Positions 25,062 to 34,462 of a stretch of DNA of 64,000 bases are shown here, piece after piece; position 1 is the first letter of the stretch, and every line of letters starts with the position of its first letter. Made by a program: the position numbers and the translations under genes. This DNA is from Arthrobacter sp. ISL-48 (GTDB lineage Bacteria > Actinomycetota > Actinomycetes > Actinomycetales > Micrococcaceae): the NCBI RefSeq assembly GCF_018613805.1, contig NZ_JAGGPL010000014.1, positions 1 through 64,000 on the forward strand. The letters run 5' to 3'. Below the pieces are notes generated by a model, which was not told the origin of the DNA, searched no databases, and was given only the letters and a program-made list of their open reading frames with translations.

Positions 25062-25511
25062 CTAAAGCCCGGGGCGCAGCCCGATCAGTTGGAAAACCGG
25101 GGTCATCTGCCGCGAATGGGGGAGGTCTGCCACGACCACGTCGTCGAGCTCACGGTAAAACGCCTCCCGGGCTCGGGCGAGGGCCAGCCGGAGTTTGCAG
25201 TCATTGATCAACGGGCAATCGCCGCTCGGGGCCACGCAATCTGCTGCATCCTGCCGGGTGTTCAGGTTCCGCAGCATCTGGCCTACAGTAACCTGGCGGC
25301 CCGCCGGGCTGAGCCGCGAGCCACCGGTCCGGCCGCGTTCCACTTCGATAAGACCCAAGTGGCGCAGCTTGGCCATCGCCTTGCTGACATGGTTGTACGG
25401 CGTGGCGACGGCGTCGGCGATGCTCTGGGTCGTCAGGAGGCTGCCGCCGGGTGCGGCGGCCAGCACCATGAGTGCCCGGAGGCTCACATCTGCAAAGGCG
25501 TTGATTTTCAT
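25062..25511 (-). CDS. nsrR: Rrf2-family regulator, NsrR
   Basis: The 149-residue protein has the Rrf2 winged helix (TTQSIADAVATPYNHVSKAMAKL) and three cysteines, Cys92, Cys99 and Cys105 (DCVAPSGDCPLINDC), at the positions that bind the NO-sensitive iron-sulfur cluster of NsrR. Its location directly before hmp supports an NO-sensing repressor. It starts 14 bp after an upstream hypothetical gene and may be cotranscribed with it. Confidence 0.9.
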   Translation of the reverse strand: MKINAFADVSLRALMVLAAAPGGSLLTTQSIADAVATPYNHVSKAMAKLRHLGLIEVERGRTGGSRLSPAGRQVTVGQMLRNLNTRQDAADCVAPSGDCPLINDCKLRLALARAREAFYRELDDVVVADLPHSRQMTPVFQLIGLRPGL

Positions 25512-25525
25512 GCGGCCGGGCCGGT

Positions 25526-26011
25526 CTAGTCCACCCAGATGGAGGGTTCGTTGATGTCAGCCGTGAGCTGGCCGAATTCCAGTTCCCGGGTTACAGGTTT
25601 CGCGGAGTAGGGAAGCACCGCGGCAAAGACAGATCCGTCGCGGTGCTCGGCGGCCACGTGGATGGCATCTGACTCTTCCTCCACAAGGAGGATGTCGCAA
25701 ACCACGGCGGTGGCCCTGAAATCTGCCCGGTTCTGGCGGAGCACTTGGGTGAGGTCTTCGATCATGGAGTCCGCATCGAAGTCGGAGTCGGAATCTTCCG
25801 CGGCATCTGCGGGAGTGACGGCCATGAGGCGCACTTCGCCGTCGTTCTCCACTACCAGGGCGAACGGCAGGAAACCGCCGTTGCGCTGCAGCTGTTCCTG
25901 GGCTGCGCCAACGCCGGTCCCCAGCAGGTTCTCCAGGTCCGTTGCCGTAGCCTCGGGGACGGAATCCCGCCAGGAGGAAGCTGCTGCAGGGCCGCCGGCA
26001 TGATCAGTCAC
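25526..26011 (-). CDS. Conserved-looking hypothetical protein
   Basis: A 161-residue acidic cytoplasmic protein with no signal peptide or membrane segment. It has an Asp/Ser-rich stretch (DSDSDFDADS) and two alpha/beta segments (FLPFALVVENDGEVRL and ATAVVCDILLVEEESDAI). I do not recognise a functional family. It lies 6 bp after the phosphomannomutase gene and 14 bp before nsrR, so it is probably in one transcription unit with manB. Confidence 0.7.
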   Translation of the reverse strand: MTDHAGGPAAASSWRDSVPEATATDLENLLGTGVGAAQEQLQRNGGFLPFALVVENDGEVRLMAVTPADAAEDSDSDFDADSMIEDLTQVLRQNRADFRATAVVCDILLVEEESDAIHVAAEHRDGSVFAAVLPYSAKPVTRELEFGQLTADINEPSIWVD

Positions 26012-26017
26012 GGCGGA

Positions 26018-27436
26018 TTAGCCCCGGACAAGCGACAGGACGCGGTCCCGTACGCGTTCCATGGTCGCCCGGTCAGTGGCTTCCGCGTTCAGGCGCAGGA
26101 ACGGCTCGGTGTTGGACGGGCGCAGGTTGAACCAGTAGCTGCCGTCATTTGCCGTGAAGGTGCTGCCGTCCATGGTGTCGATCGTGATGTCTTCAGCGGC
26201 GAAATCGGCGCGGACACGTTCCACCGCCGCGGCCTTGTCTTCAATCTCGGAGTTGATTTCCCCCGAGGACACGTAGGGCTCGTACTCGCGGCCCAGTTCG
26301 GAGAGCGGGCCATCCTGTTCGCCGAGGGCCGCCAGTACGTGCATGGCCGCCAGCATTCCCGTGTCGGCGTTCCAGAAGTCGCGGAAATAGAAGTGTGCCG
26401 AGTGCTCGCCGCCGAACACTGCACCTTCCTCGGCCATGACTGCCTTGATGAACGAGTGGCCGACGCGTGTACGGACGGCGCGTCCGCCGTCGTGCTCCAC
26501 AAGTTCCGGCACCGCCCGGGAGGTGAGCAGGTTGTGGATGATTGTGGGGGTTGCCTCACCTTGCGCCTGGGCGCGGGCGATCTCGCGGCGCGCCACCATG
26601 CCGGTGATGGCCGACGGCGAGACGGTCTCTCCTTTTTCGTCGATGACGAAGCAGCGGTCAGCATCGCCGTCGAACGCCAGGCCGATGTCTGCGCCCTGCT
26701 TGATGACGGCGGCCTGCAGGTCGCGGAGGTTCTCGGGTTCCAACGGGTTGGCGGGGTGGTTGGGGAACGAGCCGTCCAACTCGAAGTACAGGGGGGTGAT
26801 CTCGAACGGCAGTTTGGGCAGCAGGGTATCGCCCAGGACCGCCGGAGTGGTGAGGCCGGCCATCCCGTTGCCAGCATCCACTACTACCTTCAGCGGGCGG
26901 GAGCCGGAGAGGTCCACGAGCGTGCGCAGGTACTCGGCGTAGTCCTTCAGTACATCGCGGACGCTGATCAGGCCGCGGGTGGCAGCTGCGGGGATGGATC
27001 CGGCATTGAGGTACTCCTCGGCGAGGGCCTGAATCTCCTTGAGTCCGGATTCGGACGAGATGGGCTGCGCGCCGGCCTTGGACATCTTGATGCCGTTGTA
27101 TTCGGCGGGGTTGTGACTGGCAGTGAACGTGGCCCCGGCAGCGTTGAGGGAGCCGCAGGCGAAATAGAGCTCATCGGTGGAGATCAGGTCAAGGAGCTCG
27201 ACGTTGGCCCCGCGGGTGGCGGCTCCATCAGCGAAGGCCTTGCTGAACTCAGGGGAGGACGGGCGCATGTCGCCGCCCACCAGGACGGTCTGGCCTTCGA
27301 GCTGCAGCACGTCTACGAACGCGGCTCCTACTGCTTCGACGATCTCAGCAGTGATGGAATCACCAACAATTCCCCGGACGTCGTAGGCCTTGAAGGATGC
27401 CGAGAGATCAAATGTCTTCGTCTGTTCGCTAGTCAC
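26018..27436 (-). CDS. manB: Phosphomannomutase/phosphoglucomutase
   Basis: The 472-residue alpha-D-phosphohexomutase has all four active-site loops: phosphoserine loop TASHNP, metal loop DGDADR, sugar loop GEHS and phosphate loop RPSNTEP. It interconverts mannose-6-P and mannose-1-P, feeding GDP-mannose for glycans. The start is GTG, preceded at 7 nt by TAAGAT, pointing to a leaderless mRNA. Phosphoglucomutase activity is also possible. Confidence 0.9.
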   Translation of the reverse strand: MTSEQTKTFDLSASFKAYDVRGIVGDSITAEIVEAVGAAFVDVLQLEGQTVLVGGDMRPSSPEFSKAFADGAATRGANVELLDLISTDELYFACGSLNAAGATFTASHNPAEYNGIKMSKAGAQPISSESGLKEIQALAEEYLNAGSIPAAATRGLISVRDVLKDYAEYLRTLVDLSGSRPLKVVVDAGNGMAGLTTPAVLGDTLLPKLPFEITPLYFELDGSFPNHPANPLEPENLRDLQAAVIKQGADIGLAFDGDADRCFVIDEKGETVSPSAITGMVARREIARAQAQGEATPTIIHNLLTSRAVPELVEHDGGRAVRTRVGHSFIKAVMAEEGAVFGGEHSAHFYFRDFWNADTGMLAAMHVLAALGEQDGPLSELGREYEPYVSSGEINSEIEDKAAAVERVRADFAAEDITIDTMDGSTFTANDGSYWFNLRPSNTEPFLRLNAEATDRATMERVRDRVLSLVRG

Positions 27437-27596
27437 GGGTCTTATCTTACGTGGAAGCCTGGGATGGCTGTTGAGGAAAAGTCCTGCCCCGGCCCGGAAG
27501 GGTCAGGCGCCTCACATCGGCAGAACTGGGTGCCGAACAATCCACATAGGAGGGATACGGCTTTTGGGTGTCAGCGGTGGCTGGGATACTGAATCA

Positions 27597-29786
27597 ATGG
27601 TCGATAACCAGAACGCCCTCCTTTCGCCCGCAAGTCCGGCACCGGAACCGTCAGCTTCCCCCACGCGAATCCAGGCCCTAGAGGTTCTCCGCGAGCTCGT
27701 TGGGCATCCGGCAGCGGAGTTCCATGACGGCCAGTTTGAGGCGATCGAGGCACTGGTCGACGGCGGCAGGCGCGCTTTGGTTGTCCAGCGCACCGGCTGG
27801 GGGAAGTCGGCGGTCTACTTTGTGGCGTCACTGCTGCTCAGACGCCGGGGCGCCGGCCCCACGCTCATCGTCTCGCCGCTGCTCGCCCTGATGCGGGACC
27901 AGGTGGCTGCGGCCGCCCGCGCGGGGGTACGGGCCGTCGCCATCAACTCGGCCAACCAGCTGGAGTGGGACACCGTGCGTGAACAGCTCGCGGCCGATGA
28001 AGTTGACGTGCTGCTGGTATCGCCCGAGCGGCTCACCAACCCCTCGTTCCGGGAGAACCAGCTGCCGGAGCTTATCCGCCGCACAGGGCTCCTGGTGGTT
28101 GACGAGGCACACTGCATTTCCGACTGGGGCCACGATTTCCGGCCGGACTACCGCAGGATCGCGGACCTGATCACGCAACTGCCCGGGACAGTCCCCGTCC
28201 TGGCCACCACGGCAACCGCGAATTCCCGGGTAGTCCACGACATCGAGGAACAGTTGGGCGCCGGAGTCCTGACCATCCGCGGGGCACTGGGCCGCGACTC
28301 ATTGCGCCTCGGGGTCCTGACACTCCCCGATTCACGGGAGCGGCTGGGTTGGCTCCTGACGCATCTGGCCGATCTGCCCGGCAGCGGCATCATCTACACC
28401 CTCACGGTCTCAGCTGCGGAAGACACAGCGCGGCTTCTCGCGGAGGCTGGCCATCACGTCCTGGCCTATACCGGAAGGACCGACCCCGCTGACCGGGAAC
28501 GGGCAGAGCAGCTACTCAAAGACAACCAGGTCAAGGCCCTCGTGGCCACTTCTGCCCTGGGCATGGGCTTCGACAAGCCGGACCTCGGTTTCGTGGTCCA
28601 CCTCGGCGCGCCCTCCTCGCCGGTTGCGTACTATCAGCAGGTCGGCCGTGCAGGCCGCGGTGCTGCGGATGCGGATGTCCTGCTCCTGCCTGGTTCGGAG
28701 GACCGGGATATCTGGCAGTACTTTGCCACGGCGTCGATGCCGTCCGAGGAGAAGGCCACCGCCGTCCTGACGGCATTGGCCGAAGCCGGAACAGCCGTTT
28801 CGACCGTGGCACTGGAGGCGCGGGTGGACCTCCGGCGCACGCCGCTGGAGCTGCTGCTGAAGGTCCTCGCCGTGGATGGCGCTGTGGAGCGGGTCGGCGG
28901 CGGGTGGCGTTCCACCGGCCAGCCGTGGTTCTACGATGCCGAACGCTACCGACGGATCGCCGAGGCCCGGGTGGACGAGCAGGACTCAATGGTGATCTAC
29001 CAGGACACCGCCGGTTGCCGGATGGAGTACATCACCTCCGTCCTGGATGATGAGACAGCACACGCCTGCGGCCGTTGCGACAACTGCGCGGGCCGCTGGT
29101 TTGCGGCCGACATCGCGGCGGACGCAACGGCGGCAGCGGGTCAGACCCTCAGCCGCGCGGGCGGAGTCCTTGAGGCACGCCTGCAGTGGCCCAGCGGCAT
29201 GGACCGTCTGGGGGTCCCGGTCAAAGGCAAAATCAAGCCTGACGAAGGCGTTGTGGACGGCCGTGTCCTGGCCCGGCTTACAGACCTTGGCTGGGGCGGT
29301 GCCCTGCGGGAGCTGTTCGCAGCAGGCGCTCCGGACCGTCCGGTCGCCCCAGGCATGCTCCAGGCCTGCGTTCAGGTGTTGCGCGAGTGGGCAACCGGAG
29401 ACGGTCGTAGCCCCGGATGGAGCGGTGCCGGCAGGCCGGCGGCCATCGTCAGCATTCCCTCACGAAGCAAGCCTGAACTGGTCCGGACCCTCGCAGAGGG
29501 AATCTCGGAGATAGGCCGGATCCCGTACCTCGGGCAGCTTCAGCTGGGCCACGGGGGACCCACGGGAAACCGCGGCGGCAACAGCGCATACCGGCTGGCC
29601 GGAGTGTGGGACCGGCTGGTAATTGGTCCGGAGCTTGAGGCCGCCCTTGCACCCCTTCGTGGTCAGGGCGTGATGCTGATCGACGATCTCGTGGACAGCC
29701 GCTGGACAGTCACCGTCGCCGGGCGCGCCCTGCGGCAGGCGGGGGCGGGGGCTGTCCTTCCGCTGGTGCTTGGCCAGGCCGGCTGA
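27597..29786 (+). CDS. RecQ-family helicase with C-terminal phosphoribosyltransferase-like domain
   Basis: The 729-residue protein contains a superfamily-2 helicase core with Walker A TGWGKS (about 66-71), DEAH, TTATAN and QQVGRAGR, then a RecQ zinc site (GCRMEY...ACGRCDNC). No HRDC domain is seen. The last 150 residues end in VMLIDDLVDSRWT (about 692-704), which matches the PRPP loop of type I phosphoribosyltransferases. Such fusions occur in actinobacterial RecQ-like proteins; the purpose is unknown. I start at ATG 27597, 6 nt after GATACT. Its 3' end overlaps the convergent MFS gene by 77 bp. Confidence 0.85.
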   Translation: MVDNQNALLSPASPAPEPSASPTRIQALEVLRELVGHPAAEFHDGQFEAIEALVDGGRRALVVQRTGWGKSAVYFVASLLLRRRGAGPTLIVSPLLALMRDQVAAAARAGVRAVAINSANQLEWDTVREQLAADEVDVLLVSPERLTNPSFRENQLPELIRRTGLLVVDEAHCISDWGHDFRPDYRRIADLITQLPGTVPVLATTATANSRVVHDIEEQLGAGVLTIRGALGRDSLRLGVLTLPDSRERLGWLLTHLADLPGSGIIYTLTVSAAEDTARLLAEAGHHVLAYTGRTDPADRERAEQLLKDNQVKALVATSALGMGFDKPDLGFVVHLGAPSSPVAYYQQVGRAGRGAADADVLLLPGSEDRDIWQYFATASMPSEEKATAVLTALAEAGTAVSTVALEARVDLRRTPLELLLKVLAVDGAVERVGGGWRSTGQPWFYDAERYRRIAEARVDEQDSMVIYQDTAGCRMEYITSVLDDETAHACGRCDNCAGRWFAADIAADATAAAGQTLSRAGGVLEARLQWPSGMDRLGVPVKGKIKPDEGVVDGRVLARLTDLGWGGALRELFAAGAPDRPVAPGMLQACVQVLREWATGDGRSPGWSGAGRPAAIVSIPSRSKPELVRTLAEGISEIGRIPYLGQLQLGHGGPTGNRGGNSAYRLAGVWDRLVIGPELEAALAPLRGQGVMLIDDLVDSRWTVTVAGRALRQAGAGAVLPLVLGQAG

Positions 29787-31188
29787 CCTCTGCTCCGTCA
29801 TGCCGGTGCAGTGTCAGGCTGTCTGCCGTACTGAACAACATGAGGACGGCCATGGCCAGGAACGCCCCCCGGAATGGACCGGCGGAATCCTGAGCAAATA
29901 CGGCCAGTCCCTCGAAAACGCGGATCAGCAGTGCTGCCACGGCGATGCCCGTACCCGTGGCGAGCTGTACCAGTGTTGCGGACACGGTGTTGGCCGACGT
30001 GAGCTGGGCCGGGACGATGTCCGCGTACTGCACCGAGGCATAGGAAGAAAAGCCAATGGACCGGAACGCGCCGCTGCACACCAGCAGGGCAAACGTGACG
30101 GGCTCCGGGGTGTCCGCAGTCAGCAGCGAGCACAGCGCGAAGGTCACCGCTGAGGCCAAAGAAGCGAACACCAGCATCGCCTTGAACCCGAACCGCCTGA
30201 TCAGCGGTGTGGTTGCGGGCTTGATGCCGATATTGCCGATAAAGACTGCGGCCACCATGATGCCGGCATGCAGGGGTGTCCAGCCGAAGCCTGCCTGGAA
30301 CATCAGGGGAAGGAGGAAGGGCACGGAGCTGATGGTCAGGCGGTACACGAATCCGCCGGTGGCCATGGCGCGGAACGTCCGGGTGGCAAAAACGGTGAGA
30401 TCGAAGAGCGGGTTCGTTGCCCGCCTCATCCACAAGGCCGCGCCCGCGAGTGCGGCCGCCCCGGCGGCTGCGGATACGGCGGCCCACGGCGCCTCATAAT
30501 GGCCGGAGGCCAGCTCCATGCCCACCACCAGGGCGCCCACTCCCGCGGTAGTAAGGACCAGTCCCAGCCAATCCAGCCGGCGGCCGCTGTCGCCGGCGGC
30601 GGCGGGCACCAGCCGCAAGGCCGCGATGAACGCTGCCAGGCCCAGCGGCAGGTTGATGAGGAAGATCCAGTGCCAGGACAAGTACGTGGTCAATGCCCCG
30701 CCCACCAGGGGAGCCAACACCGGGGCCAGCAGGCCAGGCCAGACCAGGAATGCGGTAGCGCGCAGAAGGTCTGACTTGGGTGTTCCGCGGAGCACCACCA
30801 AGGTGCCCACCGGCACCATCATTGCCCCGCCAGCCCCCTGGAGGATCCGGCTGAGTGTCAGCGTGGTGAGGTCCTGGCTCAAGGCACAGCCCAGCGAGGC
30901 AACGGTGAACAGGGCAATAGCCAGGCAGAAAACCCGCCGGGCGCCCAGTCGTTCCGCAAGCCAGCCGCTGAGCGGAATGCCCATGGCCACTGTCATGAGA
31001 TACGCCGTCATGGTGATGTTGACGTCCGCGGCAGGTACGCGAAAATCTCCGGCGATACTTGGAATCGCGGTGGTCAGGACGGTGCCGTCCAGGAATTCCA
31101 TGAAGAACGTGGCCGCCACCAGCAGCGCCAGGCGGGGGTTCCACGCCTGCATCCCATGGTGCGCGTCTACCGCGTTGCTTGCCGCCAT
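29710..31188 (-). CDS. MFS drug-exporter (DHA2/EmrB type)
   Basis: The 492-residue protein has about 14 hydrophobic helices and the DHA2 signatures FLDGTVLTTAIPSIA in TM1, GWLAERLGARRVF after TM2 and LQGAGGAMMVPVG in TM5. It likely exports drugs or metabolites by proton antiport. The frame stays open through the upstream tRNA-Ser, but that part only translates the tRNA, so I start at MAASNA (31188). The Pro/Arg-rich tail is coded antisense to the end of the recQ-like gene. Confidence 0.85.
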   Translation of the reverse strand: MAASNAVDAHHGMQAWNPRLALLVAATFFMEFLDGTVLTTAIPSIAGDFRVPAADVNITMTAYLMTVAMGIPLSGWLAERLGARRVFCLAIALFTVASLGCALSQDLTTLTLSRILQGAGGAMMVPVGTLVVLRGTPKSDLLRATAFLVWPGLLAPVLAPLVGGALTTYLSWHWIFLINLPLGLAAFIAALRLVPAAAGDSGRRLDWLGLVLTTAGVGALVVGMELASGHYEAPWAAVSAAAGAAALAGAALWMRRATNPLFDLTVFATRTFRAMATGGFVYRLTISSVPFLLPLMFQAGFGWTPLHAGIMVAAVFIGNIGIKPATTPLIRRFGFKAMLVFASLASAVTFALCSLLTADTPEPVTFALLVCSGAFRSIGFSSYASVQYADIVPAQLTSANTVSATLVQLATGTGIAVAALLIRVFEGLAVFAQDSAGPFRGAFLAMAVLMLFSTADSLTLHRHDGAEVSRPGQAPAEGQPPPPPAAGRARRR

Positions 31189-31261
31189 CCCTCTATCCTG
31201 CCACCGGGGCGTAAGGCGGGCGTTCCCTGTCCGGACCGCGGACACGCCTACCGGCAAACGC

Positions 31262-31290
31262 AAAAGGCCCCGGTCCAGGACCGGGGCCAA
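31262..31290 (-). terminator. Terminator after tRNA-Ser (GCT)
   Basis: GGCCCCGGTCC and GGACCGGGGCC form an 11-bp perfect stem with a single-base loop, followed by TTTT on the minus strand, 5 bp beyond the tRNA. Confidence 0.8.
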
Positions 31291-31293
31291 ACG

Positions 31294-31381
31294 CGGAGAC
31301 GGGGGGATTTGAACCCCCGGTGGAGTTGTGCCCCACACTTCATTAGCAGTGAAGCCCATTCGGCCGCTCTGGCACGTCTCC
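31294..31381 (-). tRNA. tRNA-Ser (GCT)
   Basis: An 88-nt class II tRNA: acceptor GGAGACG/CGTCTCC, anticodon stem CTTCA/TGAAG with loop CTGCTAA (anticodon GCT), a long variable arm (GTGGGGCACAACTCCAC) and T-arm GGTTCAAATCC. CCA is not encoded. Confidence 0.95.
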
Positions 31382-31454
31382 AATTGCTATTCCTAGCCCA
31401 CCAAGGATACGCAGAACGGGGCATGCAGCGCAAAACGGCTTCAGGGCCCGGAGG

Positions 31455-32537
31455 CTAGTTGAAGATCTCCACGGCGCGGGGTGCGGAAACAGACCCCCTG
31501 CGGACCAGCCTGGCATCGAGTGGCTCTGTGGCCGTGGGTGCCTTTCGGCCTTCAATCTGCCGGATCAAGGCGGTGGCAGCGGCCATGCCCATCTCATAAA
31601 CAGGCTGGGCAATGACCGTCAGGGGCGGTGTGGTGAGGCGGGTCCAGGCGAAGTCGTCGTACATCAGGAACGAGACATCACCAGGGATGGACAGGCCGAG
31701 TTCCTGGATGGCTTCCACAACACTGAGGGCGATGAGGCCGTCGGAGGCGATGATGGCTGTCGCAGCATCGGAGCACTGCAGCAGTTCCCGGGTGGTCTTG
31801 CGAATGGATTCCGCATCCCCCGCGTTGAGTCGGACCAGGTCTGCGGGGTGTCGAAGGCCCTCCTCCTCGAAAGCCCTACGCATTCCGTCAAGGCGCTCGG
31901 AGATCTGCGACGAGTCGAGTTCCATGCCGGCCTCATAAGGCTCATCCGTCTTAAGGGTTGAGACGAAGGCGATCCGCCGGTGCCCGGATTCAAGGAGATA
32001 CCGCGTTGACTCGTAGGAGATGTCTGCCATGTCCACGGCGATGGTCACGACGTCCAGTCCTCCGGCTTTGCGGTCCAGCAGGACCAAGGGACGTCCGGAC
32101 TCGCGGACCTGTTGCAGGTGTTGGGTTTCCAGCGACGACGCCGGAGCCACGATGAGGCCGTCCACGCGCTTGTCCAAAAGCACGCGAACCGCTTCGACCT
32201 CCGCGGCTGTTTCTTCGTCCGTGTTGATCAGGATGACGTGGAATCCACTCTTCTTGGCAATATCGGTGATGCCCCTTGTGGCGAGGCCGAAGTGGGGGTT
32301 TTCGATGTCACCCACCACCACCCCTATGGTGTGGGATTTGCCCGTGTTCATGCTTCGGGCGAGTTCGTTGGGGCGGTAATCGAGTTCCTCCGCTGCGGCC
32401 AGCACACGTTCGCGGACATCCTGGCTGACGGCGCCATAGTTTCCCAGCGCCCTCGCCGCCTGGGCTTTTGATACCTGGGCGGCCTTTGCGACGTCGGCGA
32501 CAGTGATGTCGCGGCGCCTTGAACCATTACTGCTCAT
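31455..32537 (-). CDS. LacI-family repressor
   Basis: The 360-residue protein has the LacI headpiece (ITVADVAKAAQVSKAQAARAL, hinge NELARSMNTGKS) and a periplasmic-binding-like effector domain. GGAAGG lies 5 nt before the ATG. It is divergent from an amino-acid-type ABC importer operon whose leader holds two LacI-like operators, so it most probably controls that operon. The effector is probably the imported compound. Confidence 0.9.
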   Translation of the reverse strand: MSSNGSRRRDITVADVAKAAQVSKAQAARALGNYGAVSQDVRERVLAAAEELDYRPNELARSMNTGKSHTIGVVVGDIENPHFGLATRGITDIAKKSGFHVILINTDEETAAEVEAVRVLLDKRVDGLIVAPASSLETQHLQQVRESGRPLVLLDRKAGGLDVVTIAVDMADISYESTRYLLESGHRRIAFVSTLKTDEPYEAGMELDSSQISERLDGMRRAFEEEGLRHPADLVRLNAGDAESIRKTTRELLQCSDAATAIIASDGLIALSVVEAIQELGLSIPGDVSFLMYDDFAWTRLTTPPLTVIAQPVYEMGMAAATALIRQIEGRKAPTATEPLDARLVRRGSVSAPRAVEIFN

Positions 32538-32559
32538 GTCGGCCTTCCGAAAGGGGCCC

Positions 32560-32588
32560 TTGACGGCCCGTGTGGCATGGGTTACATT
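32560..32588 (+). promoter_or_regulatory. Promoter of the LacI-controlled operon
   Basis: TTGACG (32560-32565) and TACATT (32583-32588) are spaced by 17 bp. Transcription would start near 32595, just before the two operators. Confidence 0.65.
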
Positions 32589-32604
32589 TCTAGCAACCCC
32601 AATG

Positions 32605-32643
32605 TGAGTCCGGTCTCAATCGTAAGGGTTGAGACCGGACTCA
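32605..32643. promoter_or_regulatory. Two LacI-type operators in inverted arrangement
   Basis: TGAGTCCGGTCTCA (32605-32618) and TGAGACCGGACTCA (32630-32643) each have TGAG/CTCA arms around a CCGG centre, as in LacI operators. They are 25 bp apart and are exact reverse complements, so together they also form a 15-bp-arm inverted repeat with a 9-bp spacer. They lie downstream of the predicted start site, a roadblock position. Confidence 0.75.
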
Positions 32644-32715
32644 GCAAGGGATTTTGATAATCCGATTCAATCGGCCCCAAGGGCCGCTCCTGCTTCCCAT
32701 GATTGGAAAAACGCT

Positions 32716-33582
32716 GTGACTACTCGACCGAAATTCCGCCCCGGGGCCATTGTTGCGGCCGCTGTGGCAACTGTCCTGGCCCTTTCGGGGTGTGGCGGGT
32801 CCACTCCGGCCTCGTCCTCCTCGACAGCCGATAACCCCTACGGCCTGATCCAGCCGGGCACCATCAGGGTGGCCAGCCTCGGTGACTCGAAGCCCTACAC
32901 CTTCGCCGACGCCCAGGGAAACTTCACGGGCTTCGACGTTGAGCTCTTCAAGGACGTCGCCCACCGCGCCGGAGTGGACAACGTGGTCTTCACCGGTCAG
33001 GACTTCTCCGGTCTGCTGGCCGCGGTGGCGAACGGCCAGTTCGACGCCGGCGTCGCCGCCATCGGCATCACAGACAAGCGCAAGCAGACCGTGGACTTCT
33101 CTGACGGGTACCTGGCCGGATACCTGACGGTCATCACCACGAAGACTTCGGGCATCAACAACGCGGACGGCCTCGCCGGAAAGCGTCTCGGCGTCGTGCA
33201 GGGAACCCTGCAGGAAGCCTATGCCGTCAAGAACTTCACGTCGGCGAGCCTTGTGCGTTTCCCGGACAACAACACCGCGATTTCCGCCGTCAACAGCGGC
33301 GCCGTGGATGCTCACTTCCTGGACTACGAGGCCGCCAAAGCGTACCAGGAGCAGTTCGGCCTGGTCAGTGCTGCCGATATTCCGTCCTTTGATGCTCCCG
33401 CCGGGTTCGCTGTGGCGAAGGGCAAGACCGCCTTCAAAGATGCCTTGAACAAGGGCCTGGCAGCGGCAATGGAAGACGGCACCTGGAAGAAGCTGTACCA
33501 GAAGTGGTTCCCCGGCTCCCCGATGCCCGAGCAGTACCTGCCCAAGGCCGAGCGGACAGCTGCCCCCACCCCCAGCAAATAG
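32716..33582 (+). CDS. Amino-acid-type ABC transporter substrate-binding lipoprotein
   Basis: A 288-residue family-3 solute-binding protein. The GTG start gives a lipoprotein signal with lipobox LSGC (Cys about residue 27). The mature part shows [19 protein letters not shown] and [11 protein letters not shown], typical of glutamine/histidine/opine-binding proteins. It is first in an operon with a permease, an ATPase and two oxidoreductases. The bound compound is unknown, probably an amino acid or a derivative. Confidence 0.85.
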   Translation: MTTRPKFRPGAIVAAAVATVLALSGCGGSTPASSSSTADNPYGLIQPGTIRVASLGDSKPYTFADAQGNFTGFDVELFKDVAHRAGVDNVVFTGQDFSGLLAAVANGQFDAGVAAIGITDKRKQTVDFSDGYLAGYLTVITTKTSGINNADGLAGKRLGVVQGTLQEAYAVKNFTSASLVRFPDNNTAISAVNSGAVDAHFLDYEAAKAYQEQFGLVSAADIPSFDAPAGFAVAKGKTAFKDALNKGLAAAMEDGTWKKLYQKWFPGSPMPEQYLPKAERTAAPTPSK

Positions 33583-33611
33583 GCCACAGGCTTTGCCAAC
33601 TGGCCTCTGAA

Positions 33612-33640
33612 CGGGCGGGCCGCAGCGAGCGGCCCGCCCG
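33612..33640 (+). terminator. Intra-operon stem-loop after the binding-protein gene
   Basis: CGGGCGGGCCGC and GCGGCCCGCCCG form a perfect 12-bp stem with a 5-nt loop and no T run. It sits between binding-protein and permease genes, where such hairpins usually protect the upstream mRNA and lower downstream expression. Confidence 0.6.
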
Positions 33641-33673
33641 GCACTCACAAGCAAACTACGTCTGAGAGTAACC

Positions 33674-34462
33674 ATGGACTGGTTCGATACCATCATCCGC
33701 ACCTTCTTCGATTTCGGCGCAATGGCCGAAGTCATGCCCCAACTCCTGGGAGTAGGGCTCCTAAACACTCTGATCATCTCCGTCGCCGCCACGGCCATCG
33801 GTCTCGCGCTGGGCATGATCGTAGCGATCATGGGCATTTCGCCGTCCAGATGGCTCCGTATCCCGGCCAGGATCTACACGGACCTCTTCCGCGGCCTTCC
33901 TGCCATCCTCACCATCCTGCTGATCGGTCAGGGCTTCGCCCGGCTGAGCCAGTCAATCTTCGGGCCTTCCCCTTATCCGCTCGGAATCATCGCGCTGAGC
34001 CTGATCGCAAGCGCATACATCGGGGAAATCTTCCGGGCCGGCATCCAAAGCGTGGACAAGGGCCAAGGGGAAGCCTGCCGTGCGCTGGGCATGAGCTACG
34101 CCAAGTCCATGGCCCTGGTGGTGGTGCCGCAGGGTATCCGCCGGGTCCTGCCCGCTCTCGTGAACCAGTTCATCGCCATCGTCAAGGACTCGTCCCTCGT
34201 CTACTTCCTGGGCCTTCTGGTCAGCGAGCGTGAGCTCTTCCGGGTGGGCCAGGATGCCGCCGTGCTCTCCGGAAACCTCTCACCGCTGGTCATGGCAGGG
34301 CTCTTCTACCTGGTGATCACGGTTCCCCTGACCCACCTGGTCAACTATTTCGACAACCGCTTCCGCACCGGAAAGCGGCGTCCCTCGGCCCCGAGCAGCG
34401 GCCTGAATGAAGTCAAGGAACTCGACGCGGCCTCGCCGCTGATCACCGGGAGCAACACATGA
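33674..34462 (+). CDS. Amino-acid-type ABC transporter permease
   Basis: The 262-residue protein has about five TMs and the EAA loop [20 protein letters not shown] that contacts the ATPase. It belongs to the HisM/GlnP permease family and likely works as a homodimer because only one permease is encoded. Its stop overlaps the ATPase start by ATGA. Confidence 0.9.
   Translation: MDWFDTIIRTFFDFGAMAEVMPQLLGVGLLNTLIISVAATAIGLALGMIVAIMGISPSRWLRIPARIYTDLFRGLPAILTILLIGQGFARLSQSIFGPSPYPLGIIALSLIASAYIGEIFRAGIQSVDKGQGEACRALGMSYAKSMALVVVPQGIRRVLPALVNQFIAIVKDSSLVYFLGLLVSERELFRVGQDAAVLSGNLSPLVMAGLFYLVITVPLTHLVNYFDNRFRTGKRRPSAPSSGLNEVKELDAASPLITGSNT

Noticed and set aside
25745..27592. 615-codon open frame opposite manB and the hypothetical gene
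   Set aside because: It runs antisense across two genes and shows no recognisable domain.
31189..31383. 65-residue N-terminal extension of the MFS transporter
   Set aside because: It is the translation of tRNA-Ser(GCT) and its terminator; homology begins at 31188.
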